From the NCBI RefSeq assembly GCF_030418125.1, contig NZ_JAUHTR010000006.1:1-64000 (forward strand): a stretch of DNA of 64,000 bases, read 5' to 3'. This document shows, piece by piece, positions 35,302 to 45,650 of the stretch. A program made the position numbers and the translations under genes. The notes under the pieces were generated by a model. The model was not told the DNA's origin. It did not search any database and saw nothing but the letters and a program-made list of their open reading frames with translations. Origin of the DNA: Fictibacillus fluitans. Its GTDB lineage: Bacteria > Bacillota > Bacilli > Bacillales > Fictibacillaceae. The first letter of the stretch is position 1, and each line of letters starts with the position of its first letter.

Positions 35302-36591
35302 TTGCTTTCCATATATATCAATCCCGGCTTCATCAAGCATCCATTCAATATGGACACCATATCCAGATGTGGGATCATTGACAAAAACATGAGTAACGGC
35401 TCCTATCAGTTTGCCGTTTTGGATGATGGGGCTTCCGCTCATCCCCTGTACAATTCCGCCGGTTGCTTTAAGCAGCCTCGGATCAGTTATTTTAATGACC
35501 ATTCCTTTAGTCGCTGGAAATTTTTGAGGAATCGAGCTGACTACTTCTACTTGGAATGCCTGGACTTTCGTTCCATTTACGACCGTTAGAATCTTTGCTG
35601 GACCTTCCTTTACCTCATCTGAAAATGCGACAGGCATTGGTTTGTTCCAATGTCCATTGGATAATCCTTCACTAAGCTTTCCAAAGATTCCAAAAGGACT
35701 GTTTCGTGAAATACTTCCAATACTCTCATCTTCATTGGTAAACCTGGCGAGCTTTTCGCCCGGATGTCCGTTGCTGCCCTTTTCAATGCTTGTAACTGTG
35801 GATCGGAGTATTTCTCCTTTATTTACAACGATCGGCTGCTTTGTATCCATGTCTGAAATTACATGGCCCAAAGCTCCGTATTTTTGCGAATCTGGATGGA
35901 AAAATGTCAGAGTACCCACACCTGCTGCAGAATCCCTGATATATAAACCAATGCGATAAGACAAATCATCTTTATCCTGAAGAGGCTGCAGCTGTCTGTG
36001 ATACGTTTTTTTGTTGCGTATCAGCGTTACATCCAATTTGCTACCTGTTTTCCCCGCCTGCCTTACAAAAGGAGCCACATCGCCCATCCTGGCAATGCTT
36101 TCTCCGTTAATCTTGGTAATAATATCTCCAACTTGTATGTTCGCGATCTCGCCTGGAGACTTTTGTCCTTTTTTTGTGTCAACCAGATGATGGCCGACAA
36201 CCAATACACCCAGCGTATTTAATTTTACCCCGATGGATTGCCCCCCGGGCACAACCCGCAGTTCAGGCATAGCGGTTACCCCAATTTTCTTTAACGGAAA
36301 GCCTCCTGCTTCTACTGTGACCACAGAATCACCATCCTCCACTGCATGAACAGAAAATGAGTGCTGGCCTTGGCCTTTTGATTTTCCAACAGAGAAAATC
36401 GCTCCATTTTTATCGGATGAAATAACATCAGTTCCAGCAGGAAGGTGAGGAACTGCACGTTCCTGTCCTTTGAATACCTTTATGGCTGAAGGAAGACCAA
36501 CATAGTCCTGAACCGGCTTCAGAAAACCAATTCCTACCAGGCATCCAAGGAGAATTACACCAAAAATCCGCCTTATTTTATCTTTAACCAT
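35284..36591 (-). CDS. spoIVB: Intercompartmental signalling protease SpoIVB
   Basis: A 435-residue S55 serine protease. One membrane anchor is at about residues 8-24. A PDZ domain spans about 100-200 ([19 protein letters not shown]). The peptidase domain has the catalytic His in [10 protein letters not shown] and the nucleophile in GMSGSPII, with [15 protein letters not shown] at the C-terminus. Made in the forespore, it crosses to the mother-cell side and triggers pro-sigma-K processing by cutting SpoIVFA. The ATG at 36591 follows GGAGAG. A sigma-F-like promoter is upstream. Confidence 0.95.
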   Translation of the reverse strand: MVKDKIRRIFGVILLGCLVGIGFLKPVQDYVGLPSAIKVFKGQERAVPHLPAGTDVISSDKNGAIFSVGKSKGQGQHSFSVHAVEDGDSVVTVEAGGFPLKKIGVTAMPELRVVPGGQSIGVKLNTLGVLVVGHHLVDTKKGQKSPGEIANIQVGDIITKINGESIARMGDVAPFVRQAGKTGSKLDVTLIRNKKTYHRQLQPLQDKDDLSYRIGLYIRDSAAGVGTLTFFHPDSQKYGALGHVISDMDTKQPIVVNKGEILRSTVTSIEKGSNGHPGEKLARFTNEDESIGSISRNSPFGIFGKLSEGLSNGHWNKPMPVAFSDEVKEGPAKILTVVNGTKVQAFQVEVVSSIPQKFPATKGMVIKITDPRLLKATGGIVQGMSGSPIIQNGKLIGAVTHVFVNDPTSGYGVHIEWMLDEAGIDIYGKQKQKAS

Positions 36592-36641
36592 CTTTCACTC
36601 TCCTCGCTCCTTACCCACACCTCCAACATGGCTGTACTACT

Positions 36642-36671
36642 AATTTTGCCTTAGAACAGTAAGATTATAAC
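36642..36671 (-). promoter_or_regulatory. Candidate sigma-F/sigma-G promoter of spoIVB
   Basis: Minus strand GTTATA (36666-36671), 15 nt, GGCAAAATT (36642-36650). The -10 fits the sigma-F form GGNNANANT and the -35 fits GYATA loosely. In B. subtilis, spoIVB is read by sigma-F and sigma-G. Confidence 0.55.
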
Positions 36672-36684
36672 CGCATAAAAAGAA

Positions 36685-36710
36685 AAAGCTATCCTGAATT
36701 GGATAGCTTT
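36685..36710 (-). terminator. Terminator of recN
   Basis: A perfect 10-bp stem AAAGCTATCC (36685-36694) with 36701-36710, 6-nt loop, T-rich on the minus strand. Confidence 0.88.
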
Positions 36711-36732
36711 ACATACGTATAACAAAAATGAA

Positions 36733-38442
36733 CTATGAGGTTTTTTTTATTTCATCCGCCAAATCAAGAAGCTCCCTTGCATGCTGTTTGGTTAATTCGG
36801 TGATTTCCACACCAGAAATCATCCGACCAATTTCATTGACCTTTTGGTTGGTCTCAAGTGAAACAACATGCGTGGTGGTACGCTTGTTGGTGATCTCTTT
36901 CGAAATATGCAGATGAGTATCTGCCATGGCGGCAACCTGGGGCAAATGCGTGATGCAAAGCACTTGAGAGCCTTCAGAAACCCTGAAAATTTTTTCGGCG
37001 ATTGCCTGTGCAACCCTTCCGCTTACGCCGGTATCCACTTCGTCAAAAATGATGGCTGTAATGCCCTGATGCTGTGAAAAAATGGACTTTAATGCGAGAA
37101 TGACCCTAGAAAGTTCCCCGCCCGAAGCCACTTTTGCCAGCGGTTTTAACGGTTCACCGGGATTGGTTGAAATAAAAAATTCAACATGATCGCTTCCATA
37201 TTTGCCAAAATCCTGTTCACGGACAGCATCTTCCTCCCCTAAAGAGGAGATCCTTATATCGAACACCGTTTTTTCCATGTAGAGCGCTTTAAGTTCCTGG
37301 TGGATATCGATAATCAGGTTTTCAGCAAGTTTTTTTCGTTTTTTACTTAACTTTAAGGCGCTTTTTTGCAGCTGCTTTTCTTTTTTCTGCAGCTCCTGGC
37401 GAAGACTTTCAATATTGCCATCTTTATTCTGAAGCATGTCGAGTTCTTTTTGAATTTTAGCGGCATAATCCAAAATTTCATTTGCACTGTTGCCGTATTT
37501 TCTTTTCAGCTTGCTGACCTCGTTCAGCCTTGTTTCAATAAAATCGAGTCTGGCCGGATCAAATTCCATCGTTTCAAAATAATCACGAATGGTAAAAGCT
37601 GCTTCTTCAAGCGCATAAAAATGATTGGCAACATTTTCCTGAAGCTTGTTCAGTTCTTCATCCAAATGGGACACATTCTGCAGATGGCTCAAAGCAACTG
37701 AAACGTTCTCGATCCCCTTGTTTTCTCCGTACAAAGATTCATATGAATCCTGAAGGCTGTTGAACAGCTTCTCGTAATTCCCCAGCTTCAGCTTTTCTTC
37801 CTGCAGTTCATCATCTTCATTCTCCATCAGTTCTGCACTGTTGATTTCCTCGAGCTGGTACTGAATTAAATCCAGCCGCTGATTGATCTGCTGTTCATTT
37901 TCCGTCAAATTCCTTAACTGTTTGTGAAGATTCTTATAATCCGCATAGACCGATTGATACCTGGAGATCATTTGCTCCATTTCTTCGCCGCCAAAGCTGT
38001 CCAAAAGGGACAAATGCATTTCAGGCTGCATAAGGTATTGGGTTTCATGCTGGCCATGGATATCGACCAGTGATTGCCCGATTTCTTTCAGCAGCGTAAG
38101 CGTGACAAGTTTGCCATTGATACGGCACACACTTTTTCCCGACTCCATGATATCCCTTTTTAAAACGACCATGCCATCGTGAATCTCTATTCCCAGCTCT
38201 TCCGCCTTCGCATAAACAGGATGTGGAGAATCGACCAAAAACAAGCCCTCAATCTCTGCTTTCGCCGTTCCATAACGCACGAATTCAGAAGAGCCTCTTC
38301 CTCCAATAAGCAAACCAATAGCGTCAATAATAATGGATTTCCCTGCCCCTGTTTCACCCGTTAACACTGTTAATCCTTTATTGAATGAAATGGTTAATGC
38401 TTCTATAATCGCAAAATTGCGGATGCTTAATTCTGCCAGCAA
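36733..38442 (-). CDS. recN: DNA repair ATPase RecN
   Basis: A 569-residue SMC-like protein acting early in double-strand break repair. The N-terminal Walker A is LTGETGAGKSIIIDAIGL. A long coiled coil rich in Gln, Glu and Leu spans about 160-360. The C-terminal part has the signature VASGGELSRVILALK and Walker B TAIIFDEVDTGVSG. The frame opens with GTG at 38451, but TTG at 38442 gives MLAELSIRNFAIIE, the usual RecN start, with AAGGTGTG upstream. It follows ahrC by 51 nt. Confidence 0.95.
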   Translation of the reverse strand: MLAELSIRNFAIIEALTISFNKGLTVLTGETGAGKSIIIDAIGLLIGGRGSSEFVRYGTAKAEIEGLFLVDSPHPVYAKAEELGIEIHDGMVVLKRDIMESGKSVCRINGKLVTLTLLKEIGQSLVDIHGQHETQYLMQPEMHLSLLDSFGGEEMEQMISRYQSVYADYKNLHKQLRNLTENEQQINQRLDLIQYQLEEINSAELMENEDDELQEEKLKLGNYEKLFNSLQDSYESLYGENKGIENVSVALSHLQNVSHLDEELNKLQENVANHFYALEEAAFTIRDYFETMEFDPARLDFIETRLNEVSKLKRKYGNSANEILDYAAKIQKELDMLQNKDGNIESLRQELQKKEKQLQKSALKLSKKRKKLAENLIIDIHQELKALYMEKTVFDIRISSLGEEDAVREQDFGKYGSDHVEFFISTNPGEPLKPLAKVASGGELSRVILALKSIFSQHQGITAIIFDEVDTGVSGRVAQAIAEKIFRVSEGSQVLCITHLPQVAAMADTHLHISKEITNKRTTTHVVSLETNQKVNEIGRMISGVEITELTKQHARELLDLADEIKKTS

Positions 38443-38493
38443 TACTATCACACCTTACCTTATATGCTTTTTGGCGCTAATAGCGCCGGGCCA

Positions 38494-38943
38494 CTACAGC
38501 ATGTCCAGAAAACGTTGTGAAACATCCGGAGAAACATTCTTTGAGCGGCAGATCACAAGGATCGTGTCGTCTCCGCAAATCGTTCCCATAATGTCTTCCC
38601 AGTCTAATTTGTCAATGAGCGCACCAATAGCATTGGCATTTCCCGGAAGCGTCTTCATTACAATGAGATGGTCAGCCTGATCAATGCTCACAAAGCTGTC
38701 TATCAATGTCCTTCTCAGCTTCTGCAGGGGATTGAACCGCTGGTCTGCCGGAAGACTGTATTTATACCTTCCATCTGACATCGGCACCTTTACGAGATGC
38801 AGTTCTTTAATATCACGGGAGACAGTTGCCTGCGTCACATTAAAATGAGCATTGCGAAGCTCCTCGACCAGGTCATCTTGTGTTTCAATTTCTTTATGTG
38901 TAATGATTTCCCTTATTTTAATATGACGTTGGCCTTTATTCAC
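38494..38943 (-). CDS. ahrC: Arginine repressor AhrC/ArgR
   Basis: A 149-residue hexameric arginine-dependent regulator. The winged helix has the recognition segment [19 protein letters not shown]. The C-terminal arginine-binding and oligomerisation domain has [16 protein letters not shown] and the [12 protein letters not shown] motif. The GTG at 38943 is preceded by GAGGTG and gives [15 protein letters not shown], exactly the B. subtilis AhrC length and start. The frame beyond (38952) is not needed. It controls arginine synthesis and breakdown and may control the art operon at 20.5-22.7 kb (inference). Confidence 0.95.
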   Translation of the reverse strand: MNKGQRHIKIREIITHKEIETQDDLVEELRNAHFNVTQATVSRDIKELHLVKVPMSDGRYKYSLPADQRFNPLQKLRRTLIDSFVSIDQADHLIVMKTLPGNANAIGALIDKLDWEDIMGTICGDDTILVICRSKNVSPDVSQRFLDML

Positions 38944-39070
38944 ATCTTTCACCTCATTTTACGAACAAATTTGCTCATATTCTAAGTATCTGCTCTTATC
39001 TTATAATATTGTTACTGACTTGTACATTCTTTACAGCTATCCTTACCTTTTCCGATTGTTTCGAAAAAAA

Positions 39071-39100
39071 AACCCATATCACATGTATGTAATACGGGTT
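39071..39100 (-). terminator. Terminator after yqxC
   Basis: Arms AACCCATAT (39071-39079) and ATACGGGTT (39092-39100) give a 9-bp stem with one G-U pair. A run of eight T follows on the minus strand. It closes the nusB-to-yqxC transcript. Confidence 0.75.
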
Positions 39101-39107
39101 GTGTACA

Positions 39108-39932
39108 TTATTTGTCGTTGTCTGTTTTTTTAAACTGCTGATGTGCTTCTTCCACAACGCGGGAAACCTCTTCCGGCGAAAACGGATCATGACCGTGTTC
39201 CGCTTGAAGATGAACCAGAAATTCGATATTTCCTTCACCGCCGGTAATGGGAGAGTAAGAAAGGCCTCTGACGCTGTACCCTTCATTTTGCGAAAACCGG
39301 ATAATCTCCTGTATGACCCGCCTGTGAACTGCTGGATCCCGGACAATGCCTTTTTTCCCAACGTCCTCTCTGCCCGCTTCAAACTGGGGTTTAATCAGAG
39401 CCATGACGCTTCCGCCGGGTTTTATAATGGTTTTAAGGACAGGAAGAATCAGGCGTAATGAAATAAAAGAAACATCAATGGTCGCAAAATCCGGAAGGCC
39501 GCGGCTGAGGTCCTCCGGCTTTACATACCTGAAGTTCGTTCGTTCCATGACTGCAACCCGGCCATCCTGGCGGATTTTCCAGGCAAGCTGGTTGTATCCC
39601 ACATCAAGGGCATATACAAATTCCGCGCCGTTCTGAAGGGCACAATCCGTAAATCCGCCGGTTGAAGCTCCTATATCAAGCACAGTAAGCCCCTTTAATT
39701 CAAGATCAAAGACTTTAATGGCCTTCTCGAGCTTCAGCCCGCCCCTGCTGACATACGGAATAACATTTCCTTTTACCGACAAAGGGGCTTCCACATCGAT
39801 CTTCACACCGGGTTTGTCCAATCGTTCACTGCCGGAATAGACCAATCCGGCCATGATGGAGCGTTTTGCTTTTTCTCTTGTTTCGCTTAATCCACGCTCT
39901 ACAAGCAAAACGTCGATTCGTTCCTTCTTCAT
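39108..39932 (-). CDS. yqxC: TlyA-family rRNA methyltransferase YqxC
   Basis: A 274-residue protein with an N-terminal S4 RNA-binding domain ([20 protein letters not shown]) and an FtsJ-like methyltransferase. The SAM-binding block is [20 protein letters not shown], followed by [16 protein letters not shown] and [12 protein letters not shown]. Homologues (TlyA) 2'-O-methylate rRNA. They were once called hemolysin A, but toxin activity is doubtful. Its ATG overlaps the dxs stop by 4 nt (ATGA). Confidence 0.92.
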   Translation of the reverse strand: MKKERIDVLLVERGLSETREKAKRSIMAGLVYSGSERLDKPGVKIDVEAPLSVKGNVIPYVSRGGLKLEKAIKVFDLELKGLTVLDIGASTGGFTDCALQNGAEFVYALDVGYNQLAWKIRQDGRVAVMERTNFRYVKPEDLSRGLPDFATIDVSFISLRLILPVLKTIIKPGGSVMALIKPQFEAGREDVGKKGIVRDPAVHRRVIQEIIRFSQNEGYSVRGLSYSPITGGEGNIEFLVHLQAEHGHDPFSPEEVSRVVEEAHQQFKKTDNDK

Positions 39933-41830
39933 GTATATAAACCTTTTTTCTTTTTCTCAGTAACCAATTTTTTTGTCCGTTCAACGACAGCCTCGGTGGT
40001 CATTCCAATTTCCTCAAGCAGCTTTGTTACGCTGCCGTGTTCAATAAAGCAATCTGGAATACCCATTCTGTCCACGATGGCGGAATGGAAGTGATGATCG
40101 TTGGCATACTCCAGTACCGCGCTTCCAAAACCGCCCTGCAACACCGCTTCCTCAATGGTCAGGATCGGAAGACCCTCCTGAAGAATTCCCAGCATCATTT
40201 CATGATCAAACGGCTTGATGAACCTGGCGTTGACTACCCTCACTGAAATTCCTTGTTTCGCAAGAATCTCCCATGCTTCCAAAGCCATAGGAATGGTCGT
40301 TCCAAAGGTTAGAATGACCGCATCATTGCCTTCTTTCAGCACTTCCCAGCTGCCAATCGGAATTTCTTCCAGTTCAGGGTCCATTTCAATGCCGATTCCG
40401 TTACCACGCGGGTAACGAATGGCAATAGGCCCGTCATCGTATTTCACAGCCGTATTGACGAGGTGCTGAAGTTCATTCTCGTCTTTCCCCATTGCAATGA
40501 CCATATTCGGCACATGGCGCATAAAAGCAATATCAAATACACCCTGATGGGTTTCTCCATCGGCACCAACCAGCCCTGCACGGTCAATCGTAAGGATGAC
40601 GTTTAAATTTTGTCTGGCAACGTCATGTACAAGCTGATCATATGCCCGCTGAAGAAACGTGGAATAAATCGAAAGCACAGGTTTCATGTTTTGCGTGGCC
40701 AGCCCTGCTGCCATCGTCATGGCATGCTGTTCCGCAATTCCAACATCAAAGAGCCTGTCAGGGAATTTTTCTGCGTACCCCTGCAGCTGTGACCCCAAAA
40801 TCATCGCTGGTGTAATTACCACGACTCTTTCATCTGTCTCAGAAAGCGTGCATAGCGTGTCACTGACCAGTTTGCTATAGGAAGGTGCAACTTGTTTTGC
40901 TTTGATTTTCTCGCCGGACTCAATCTTGTACGGCCCTACACCATGCCAGTGGTCAATAATATCCATTTCGGCCGGTTTGTAGCCTTTGCCTTTTTTGGTC
41001 AGCACATGAACAATCACTGGCCCTTCTGTCTTTTTGGCATAACGGAGGTTCTCTTCAAGATCTTCCAAATCATGGCCATCTACCGGTCCAAGATAGGTGT
41101 AGCCCAGCTCCTCAAAAAACATACCGGATACCAGCATGTATTTCAGGCTGTCTTTCACACGTTCAGCTGTAGCCGCAAGCTTTCCGCCAAAGGCAGGGAT
41201 CTTGCGGATCAGCGATTCGAGTTCATCCTTGGCCTTATTGTATTTCTTGGCAGTTCTCATGCGTCCGAGCACACTGTGGAGCGCACCGACATTCGGAGCT
41301 ATGGACATTTCATTGTCATTTAAAACCACAATCAGGTCTTTCTTTTCGTGGCCGATGTGATTCAAGGCCTCAAGTGCCATACCACCTGTTAACGCGCCGT
41401 CCCCGATGATCGCAACCACTTTCTCGTCGGTTCCTTTCAAGTCGCGGGCAACAGCCATCCCCATAGCAGCAGAAAGCGACGTGGAGCTGTGGCCGGTTTC
41501 CCAGACATCATGCTCGCTTTCAATGCGTTTAGGAAAGCCGCAAAGACCTTTAAATTGGCGCAGCGTATCAAACTGTCCGGTTCTTCCGGTCAGGATTTTA
41601 TGAATATACGCCTGATGACCAACGTCAAAGATGAACTTGTCCTTTGGGCTGTCAAAAATTTTATGAAGAGCCAGTGTCAGTTCTACTACACCTAAATTTG
41701 CTCCAAGGTGTCCGCCTGTCACGGATAATTTGCTGATTAAAAACTGTCGGATCTCAAGCGCAAGTTTTTTAAGCTGGTCTTGATCATAATCCTTTAAGAA
41801 CTGGGGGTTTTGAATATCTTCCAGTTTCAT
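39929..41830 (-). CDS. dxs: 1-deoxy-D-xylulose-5-phosphate synthase
   Basis: A 633-residue thiamine-diphosphate enzyme making the first intermediate of the methylerythritol phosphate isoprenoid route from pyruvate and glyceraldehyde-3-phosphate. [18 protein letters not shown], the cofactor motif [18 protein letters not shown] ending in NDN, and the transketolase centre [15 protein letters not shown] are intact. [15 protein letters not shown] follows. It corresponds to B. subtilis dxs, but here oapA and OLE RNA separate it from ispA. Confidence 0.95.
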   Translation of the reverse strand: MKLEDIQNPQFLKDYDQDQLKKLALEIRQFLISKLSVTGGHLGANLGVVELTLALHKIFDSPKDKFIFDVGHQAYIHKILTGRTGQFDTLRQFKGLCGFPKRIESEHDVWETGHSSTSLSAAMGMAVARDLKGTDEKVVAIIGDGALTGGMALEALNHIGHEKKDLIVVLNDNEMSIAPNVGALHSVLGRMRTAKKYNKAKDELESLIRKIPAFGGKLAATAERVKDSLKYMLVSGMFFEELGYTYLGPVDGHDLEDLEENLRYAKKTEGPVIVHVLTKKGKGYKPAEMDIIDHWHGVGPYKIESGEKIKAKQVAPSYSKLVSDTLCTLSETDERVVVITPAMILGSQLQGYAEKFPDRLFDVGIAEQHAMTMAAGLATQNMKPVLSIYSTFLQRAYDQLVHDVARQNLNVILTIDRAGLVGADGETHQGVFDIAFMRHVPNMVIAMGKDENELQHLVNTAVKYDDGPIAIRYPRGNGIGIEMDPELEEIPIGSWEVLKEGNDAVILTFGTTIPMALEAWEILAKQGISVRVVNARFIKPFDHEMMLGILQEGLPILTIEEAVLQGGFGSAVLEYANDHHFHSAIVDRMGIPDCFIEHGSVTKLLEEIGMTTEAVVERTKKLVTEKKKKGLYT

Positions 41831-41851
41831 GGAAAATCCTCACTTTCCAAT

Positions 41852-42451
41852 TTAATTCCTTCTCTTTCCTCTCTTAGAAGAAGTATCAAATAGTCTAATC
41901 TTTAATTTTTCCTCAAAAAAATATAATAAACGGCCCACTTGAAAAATAATAGCTGTCGCATGATGGATGGCATAGGACTTGCCAAACGCCTTACCTCCAA
42001 CCGTTATGGCCGCAATAATTCCAGTAAATATAATGGATATGGTATGTTCAAACACAGTTCCCTCTCCATGCCCGAGTGTCATCGTTAATTCAATGATAAC
42101 ACCAGCGGATGCCGTACCACTGATAATTCCCGAAATATCGCCGATTACATCATTGCAAAAGTTGGAAACCCTGTCTGCATTCCGGGTGATCATGATCGCA
42201 TGCCGGGATCCCGGAACTTTTTCCGAAGCCATAGCATGAAAGGGTACTTCGTTGGCTGCTGTTGACGCTACACCAATAATATCAAAAAACACACCAATAA
42301 GAACAATAATTAACACAATCACCATACCCATGCCCCATGATACACCACTTAGCATCAGGGTGGAAGCCACTGAAAAAATTGCCGCTAACACGAGCGTGAT
42401 AACGGCAATGCCTGTACTCCATTTAATCGATTTATGAAATGAATGCTTCAT
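41852..42451 (-). CDS. oapA: OLE-RNA-associated membrane protein OapA
   Basis: A 199-residue membrane protein with about four helices and a basic C-terminus (KLKIRLFDTSSKRGKRRN). The loop AANEVPFHAMASEKVPGSRHA followed by ITRNADRVSNFCNDVIGDISG resembles the DUF21-like domain of CNNM/CorC transporters. Position decides the identity. It lies directly downstream of OLE RNA and between ispA and dxs, exactly as OapA in Bacillus halodurans. OapA binds OLE RNA and brings it to the membrane. The RNP affects tolerance to cold, short alcohols and Mg2+ levels. GGGAG lies before the ATG. Confidence 0.9.
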   Translation of the reverse strand: MKHSFHKSIKWSTGIAVITLVLAAIFSVASTLMLSGVSWGMGMVIVLIIVLIGVFFDIIGVASTAANEVPFHAMASEKVPGSRHAIMITRNADRVSNFCNDVIGDISGIISGTASAGVIIELTMTLGHGEGTVFEHTISIIFTGIIAAITVGGKAFGKSYAIHHATAIIFQVGRLLYFFEEKLKIRLFDTSSKRGKRRN

Positions 42452-42475
42452 AAAAGACTCCCGGATAAAATGAAT

Positions 42476-42501
42476 GCCTTACGCTTTACCAGGCGTAAGG
42501 C
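42476..42501 (-). other. Hairpin between OLE RNA and oapA
   Basis: A perfect 9-bp stem GCCTTACGC (42476-42484) with GCGTAAGGC (42493-42501), 8-nt loop. There is no good T-run after it on the minus strand, so it is more likely a 3'-end stabiliser or processing signal for OLE RNA, or a partial terminator, than a full stop. Confidence 0.6.
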
Positions 42502-42519
42502 CTCATTTGAATTATGTAT

Positions 42520-43140
42520 GAGGAGTGGTCATTCAAAAAGTAAACGCTGCGGCTTAGGTCCAGTAGGTTTTCCCAAGAGGAAACGAAATTGTCGCCAAAT
42601 TCGCGGTTTCCCTTTACTTCCTCCTTAACGCAGTCGCCTGGCGTTAGACTGGATTGCCACTTAGTCCGCACTATAATCCTTTTTGAATGTCGGCGGGAAC
42701 AGTCTAGGAGTTTTCCTCAGCAGCCCTTCCCCATTTCCCTAGCCTCTTTTGCAGAGTTGATTTCATATGGCATAAACAAAGTTCCGGCGGCCAACCATCA
42801 CCTGTTTCCATGTCCATAATCCCCTCAAACTCCACTCAAGGCAGGCTACGCTGCTTGTTTCCACCCGCAAAAGGGTAGAACAAAAACAGGTTCAAACCCC
42901 ATTTCGCAGCAAGGTATTAGCACACAAGCCGCAAATATGGGGGCCTCCGCGGAAGCAGGGTCATCGCCCACATGCCATTGTGGATCGCCCTGCGACCTTA
43001 ACTCCCAGCGTCAACCCAAGGCTGGGCGCCTCAAGCCGGCACCAGGAACTTCATCGATGTGCCCTTTGGCGGATTTTTAGGCCCGCCTTCAGGAATGGGA
43101 GACTGACTAGAATACTGCACCACTCCAAAGTATTTTTTAT
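42520..43140 (-). ncRNA. ole: OLE RNA (ornate, large, extremophilic)
   Basis: A stretch of about 620 nt without a convincing gene, between ispA and oapA, read on the minus strand. Its length, place in the xse-ispA-dxs operon and adjacency to OapA are those of OLE RNA. It is much richer in G and C than intergenic DNA here and full of paired segments, for example AATACT/AGTATT at 43111-43134 near the 5' end, and GGAGGCCCCCATATTTGCGG with TGCTAATACCTTGCTGCG in the middle. OLE forms a membrane RNP with OapA and partner proteins OapB and OapC. The boundaries are approximate. Confidence 0.88.
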
Positions 43141-43180
43141 CATACCATAAAATCGGTCAGCCAACAATAAGCACAAAACC

Positions 43181-44059
43181 TTAATGGTTTCTACTTACAA
43201 TATAATCCGCTATCCCTTCAAGTATGACTGGATCTACATCCGCCATTTTCAAATTGTCTTTGGAAAGCGCCAGATGGCGGTCAAGCTGTTCTTTTGCCCC
43301 ACCGAGTGTGAGAAGCTTTGGGTACGTACTCTTCAAATTGTGCTCGTCACTTCCCGCCGATTTTCCCATAAGCTCCGGATCGCCCATCACATCGAGGATA
43401 TCATCCTGGATTTGAAACGCGATGCCAAGATGGCGGCTGAAGGACCTGAGCTGTTCGACATCGGCTTCAGATGCATTGGCTAAAATGGCGCCAAAAAGAA
43501 CGGATGCCTCAAGAAGACGGCCCGTTTTTCTTTCATGTATAAACTGAAGCTCCTCAAGGGTAAGGTCCTTGTTTTCCGATTCCATATCTACTGTCTGGCC
43601 TGCCACCATTCCTTCAGCTCCGGCTGCTTCTGCCAGAAGGGAAAGAAGAGCCACCTTTTGATCCGGGCTATAGATACTGCTCTGGGCGATCACCTGAAAG
43701 CTGAGAGTTAAAAGCGCGTCTCCGGCGAGAATAGCCGTCGCTTCCCCGAACATTTTATGATTTGTGGGTTTTCCCCTTCGCAAATCATCGTCATCCATCG
43801 ATGGGAGATCATCGTGGATCAACGAATACGTATGAACCATTTCCAGCGCACAGGCCGCCTCCAGCCCCACTTCAGCTCTCTTTCCGAACGATTCCAGTAC
43901 AGAGAGCGTCAAAATGGGGCGAAGCCGTTTCCCGCCTGCTTCCAGCGAGTAAAGCATCGCTTCCTTCAGGTGGGACGGAATCGCTTTTTGCTCTAAAAAA
44001 GAGGGAAGGTATTCATCAACCAAATGTTTTTTGTCTTGCAGGTATTCGTGTATATTCAT
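43181..44059 (-). CDS. ispA: Farnesyl diphosphate synthase
   Basis: A 292-residue trans-prenyltransferase that builds farnesyl diphosphate from the C5 units. The first aspartate-rich motif is HDDLPSMDDDDLRRGKP and the second is FQIQDDILD. EAGGKRLRPIL binds pyrophosphate. The ATG at 44059 directly follows the xseB stop. It shares an operon with dxs, the entry enzyme of the same pathway. Confidence 0.95.
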   Translation of the reverse strand: MNIHEYLQDKKHLVDEYLPSFLEQKAIPSHLKEAMLYSLEAGGKRLRPILTLSVLESFGKRAEVGLEAACALEMVHTYSLIHDDLPSMDDDDLRRGKPTNHKMFGEATAILAGDALLTLSFQVIAQSSIYSPDQKVALLSLLAEAAGAEGMVAGQTVDMESENKDLTLEELQFIHERKTGRLLEASVLFGAILANASEADVEQLRSFSRHLGIAFQIQDDILDVMGDPELMGKSAGSDEHNLKSTYPKLLTLGGAKEQLDRHLALSKDNLKMADVDPVILEGIADYIVSRNH

Positions 44060-44296
44060 CTATTGTTCATCATCCTGAACTAGAAAAGGTTCGGACTCTC
44101 CATTGTCTTTCATAATTGTATCCATTTTCTTTTCGATGTTTTGTAATTTGGAATGACAGACTTTCGATAAAGCCATCCCCTGTTGAAACAAATCAATGCT
44201 TTCTTCCAATGGAACATCTCCTTCTTCAAGACGCTCGACGATTTGCTCCAGCTGTTCCATTGCAGCTTCAAAGCTGATGTTTTTTTGTTCAGCCAT
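44060..44296 (-). CDS. xseB: Exonuclease VII small subunit
   Basis: A 78-residue helical protein with the conserved block [20 protein letters not shown] and [16 protein letters not shown]. It pairs with XseA to degrade single-stranded DNA. The ATG at 44296 follows TTGGAGGAG and overlaps the xseA stop by 8 nt. The frame beyond is inside xseA. Confidence 0.95.
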   Translation of the reverse strand: MAEQKNISFEAAMEQLEQIVERLEEGDVPLEESIDLFQQGMALSKVCHSKLQNIEKKMDTIMKDNGESEPFLVQDDEQ

Positions 44297-45638
44297 TGTT
44301 TTTCTCCTCCAATCCCCATACCTGGCAATCCAGTTTTCCATCTTGCAGTCTTACGGTCACCCTATCTCCGGGCTGCACTTGCCTCACATTTTTCACTAGC
44401 TGGTCTGCTTCGGTATAGACGAGACTGTAGCCGCGCTCCATCACAGCGAGCGGGCTAAGCGCGTTCAAACGCGACAGCTTCCCCTGGAAACCTGTCTGGC
44501 TGTTTTTTATTTGCTGCAGCATTGTGCGTGTAAGGGTCCTTCCAAGCCTCGACTGTCTTTCTTTCCATTTTTGTATCTGATCAGCAGGTGAAAAATAAGA
44601 AAGCTGCTTTTGGCGCTGGGTCACTTTATTCCTCTGAAGTTCAATGTTTCGCTGGACTTCCCTGGTCATGGCTTCCATTACCCGGTCAAGTTCTACCTCT
44701 TTTTGTTTGATGAGCTGATCCGGATAGCGGAAGGCATATGATTTCTGAAGCCGTGACAGCTGTTTGCGATATTGGGCAACCTGATCACCCATCGCACGCC
44801 TGAGCCTCATCGTCCGCTGCATGAGCCTGTCCTGAAGTTCATCCATATGGGGCACCGCTAATTCCGCGGCCGCAGTAGGCGTCGGAGCCCGCAAGTCGGC
44901 AACAAAGTCCGCAATGGTAAAGTCAGTTTCATGACCGACCGCAGAGATGACAGGAATTACTGATTGGTGAATTGCCCGGGCCACTACTTCTTCATTAAAG
45001 GCCCACAACTCCTCGATCGAACCTCCCCCGCGTCCTACAATAAGCACATGCGCTGAACCAGTGTTCGCCTTTTCGATCGCAGCAGCGATTGATGCAGCTG
45101 CCCCTGCCCCCTGTACCAAAACCGGGTACACGGTCACTTTTGTCACCGGAAACCGTCTCTTGATGGTGGTTATAATATCCCTTACTGCAGCACCGGTAGG
45201 CGAAGTTATGACGCCTATTTCCGCCGGGAAAGACGGAATTTCCTTTTTGCCGGCAGCATCGAACAGACCTTCTTCCTCGAGCTTCCTTTTCAGCTCTTCA
45301 TAGGCAAGGAAAAGGTTTCCCACACCATCCTTCTTCATGGAACGGGCATAAAGCTGGTACTGCCCCTGGGGTTCATATACTGAAATTTCACCCTGAATAA
45401 GAACCTTCATTCCGTTTTCCGGCTGGAAAGAAAGAAAGCGGTTATTGCCGGCAAACATAACTGCATTTACCCGGCTCTGTTCATCTTTCAGCGTAAAATA
45501 CAAATGACCGCGGCTATGTCGCTTAACATTGGACAGTTCCCCGCGGACCCAGACATTATTGAGATTTTGATCTTCTTCAAATACCCGCTTAATGTAACGG
45601 GTAACCGAACTTATCGTTACATAACGGTCATTTTGCAC
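44289..45638 (-). CDS. xseA: Exonuclease VII large subunit
   Basis: A 449-residue nuclease subunit. An N-terminal OB-fold ([20 protein letters not shown]) precedes the catalytic domain with [29 protein letters not shown] and [24 protein letters not shown] coiled-coil C-terminal region follows. The GTG at 45638 follows AAGGAG at 8 nt. In B. subtilis, folD lies between nusB and xseA. Here only 12 nt separate them. Confidence 0.95.
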   Translation of the reverse strand: MQNDRYVTISSVTRYIKRVFEEDQNLNNVWVRGELSNVKRHSRGHLYFTLKDEQSRVNAVMFAGNNRFLSFQPENGMKVLIQGEISVYEPQGQYQLYARSMKKDGVGNLFLAYEELKRKLEEEGLFDAAGKKEIPSFPAEIGVITSPTGAAVRDIITTIKRRFPVTKVTVYPVLVQGAGAAASIAAAIEKANTGSAHVLIVGRGGGSIEELWAFNEEVVARAIHQSVIPVISAVGHETDFTIADFVADLRAPTPTAAAELAVPHMDELQDRLMQRTMRLRRAMGDQVAQYRKQLSRLQKSYAFRYPDQLIKQKEVELDRVMEAMTREVQRNIELQRNKVTQRQKQLSYFSPADQIQKWKERQSRLGRTLTRTMLQQIKNSQTGFQGKLSRLNALSPLAVMERGYSLVYTEADQLVKNVRQVQPGDRVTVRLQDGKLDCQVWGLEEKNNG

Positions 45639-45650
45639 AGAAATGTCTCC

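Noticed and set aside
42443-42819. Small open frames in the ispA-oapA gap
   Set aside because: They lie in or beside the OLE RNA, have no ribosome sites, and their products resemble no protein.
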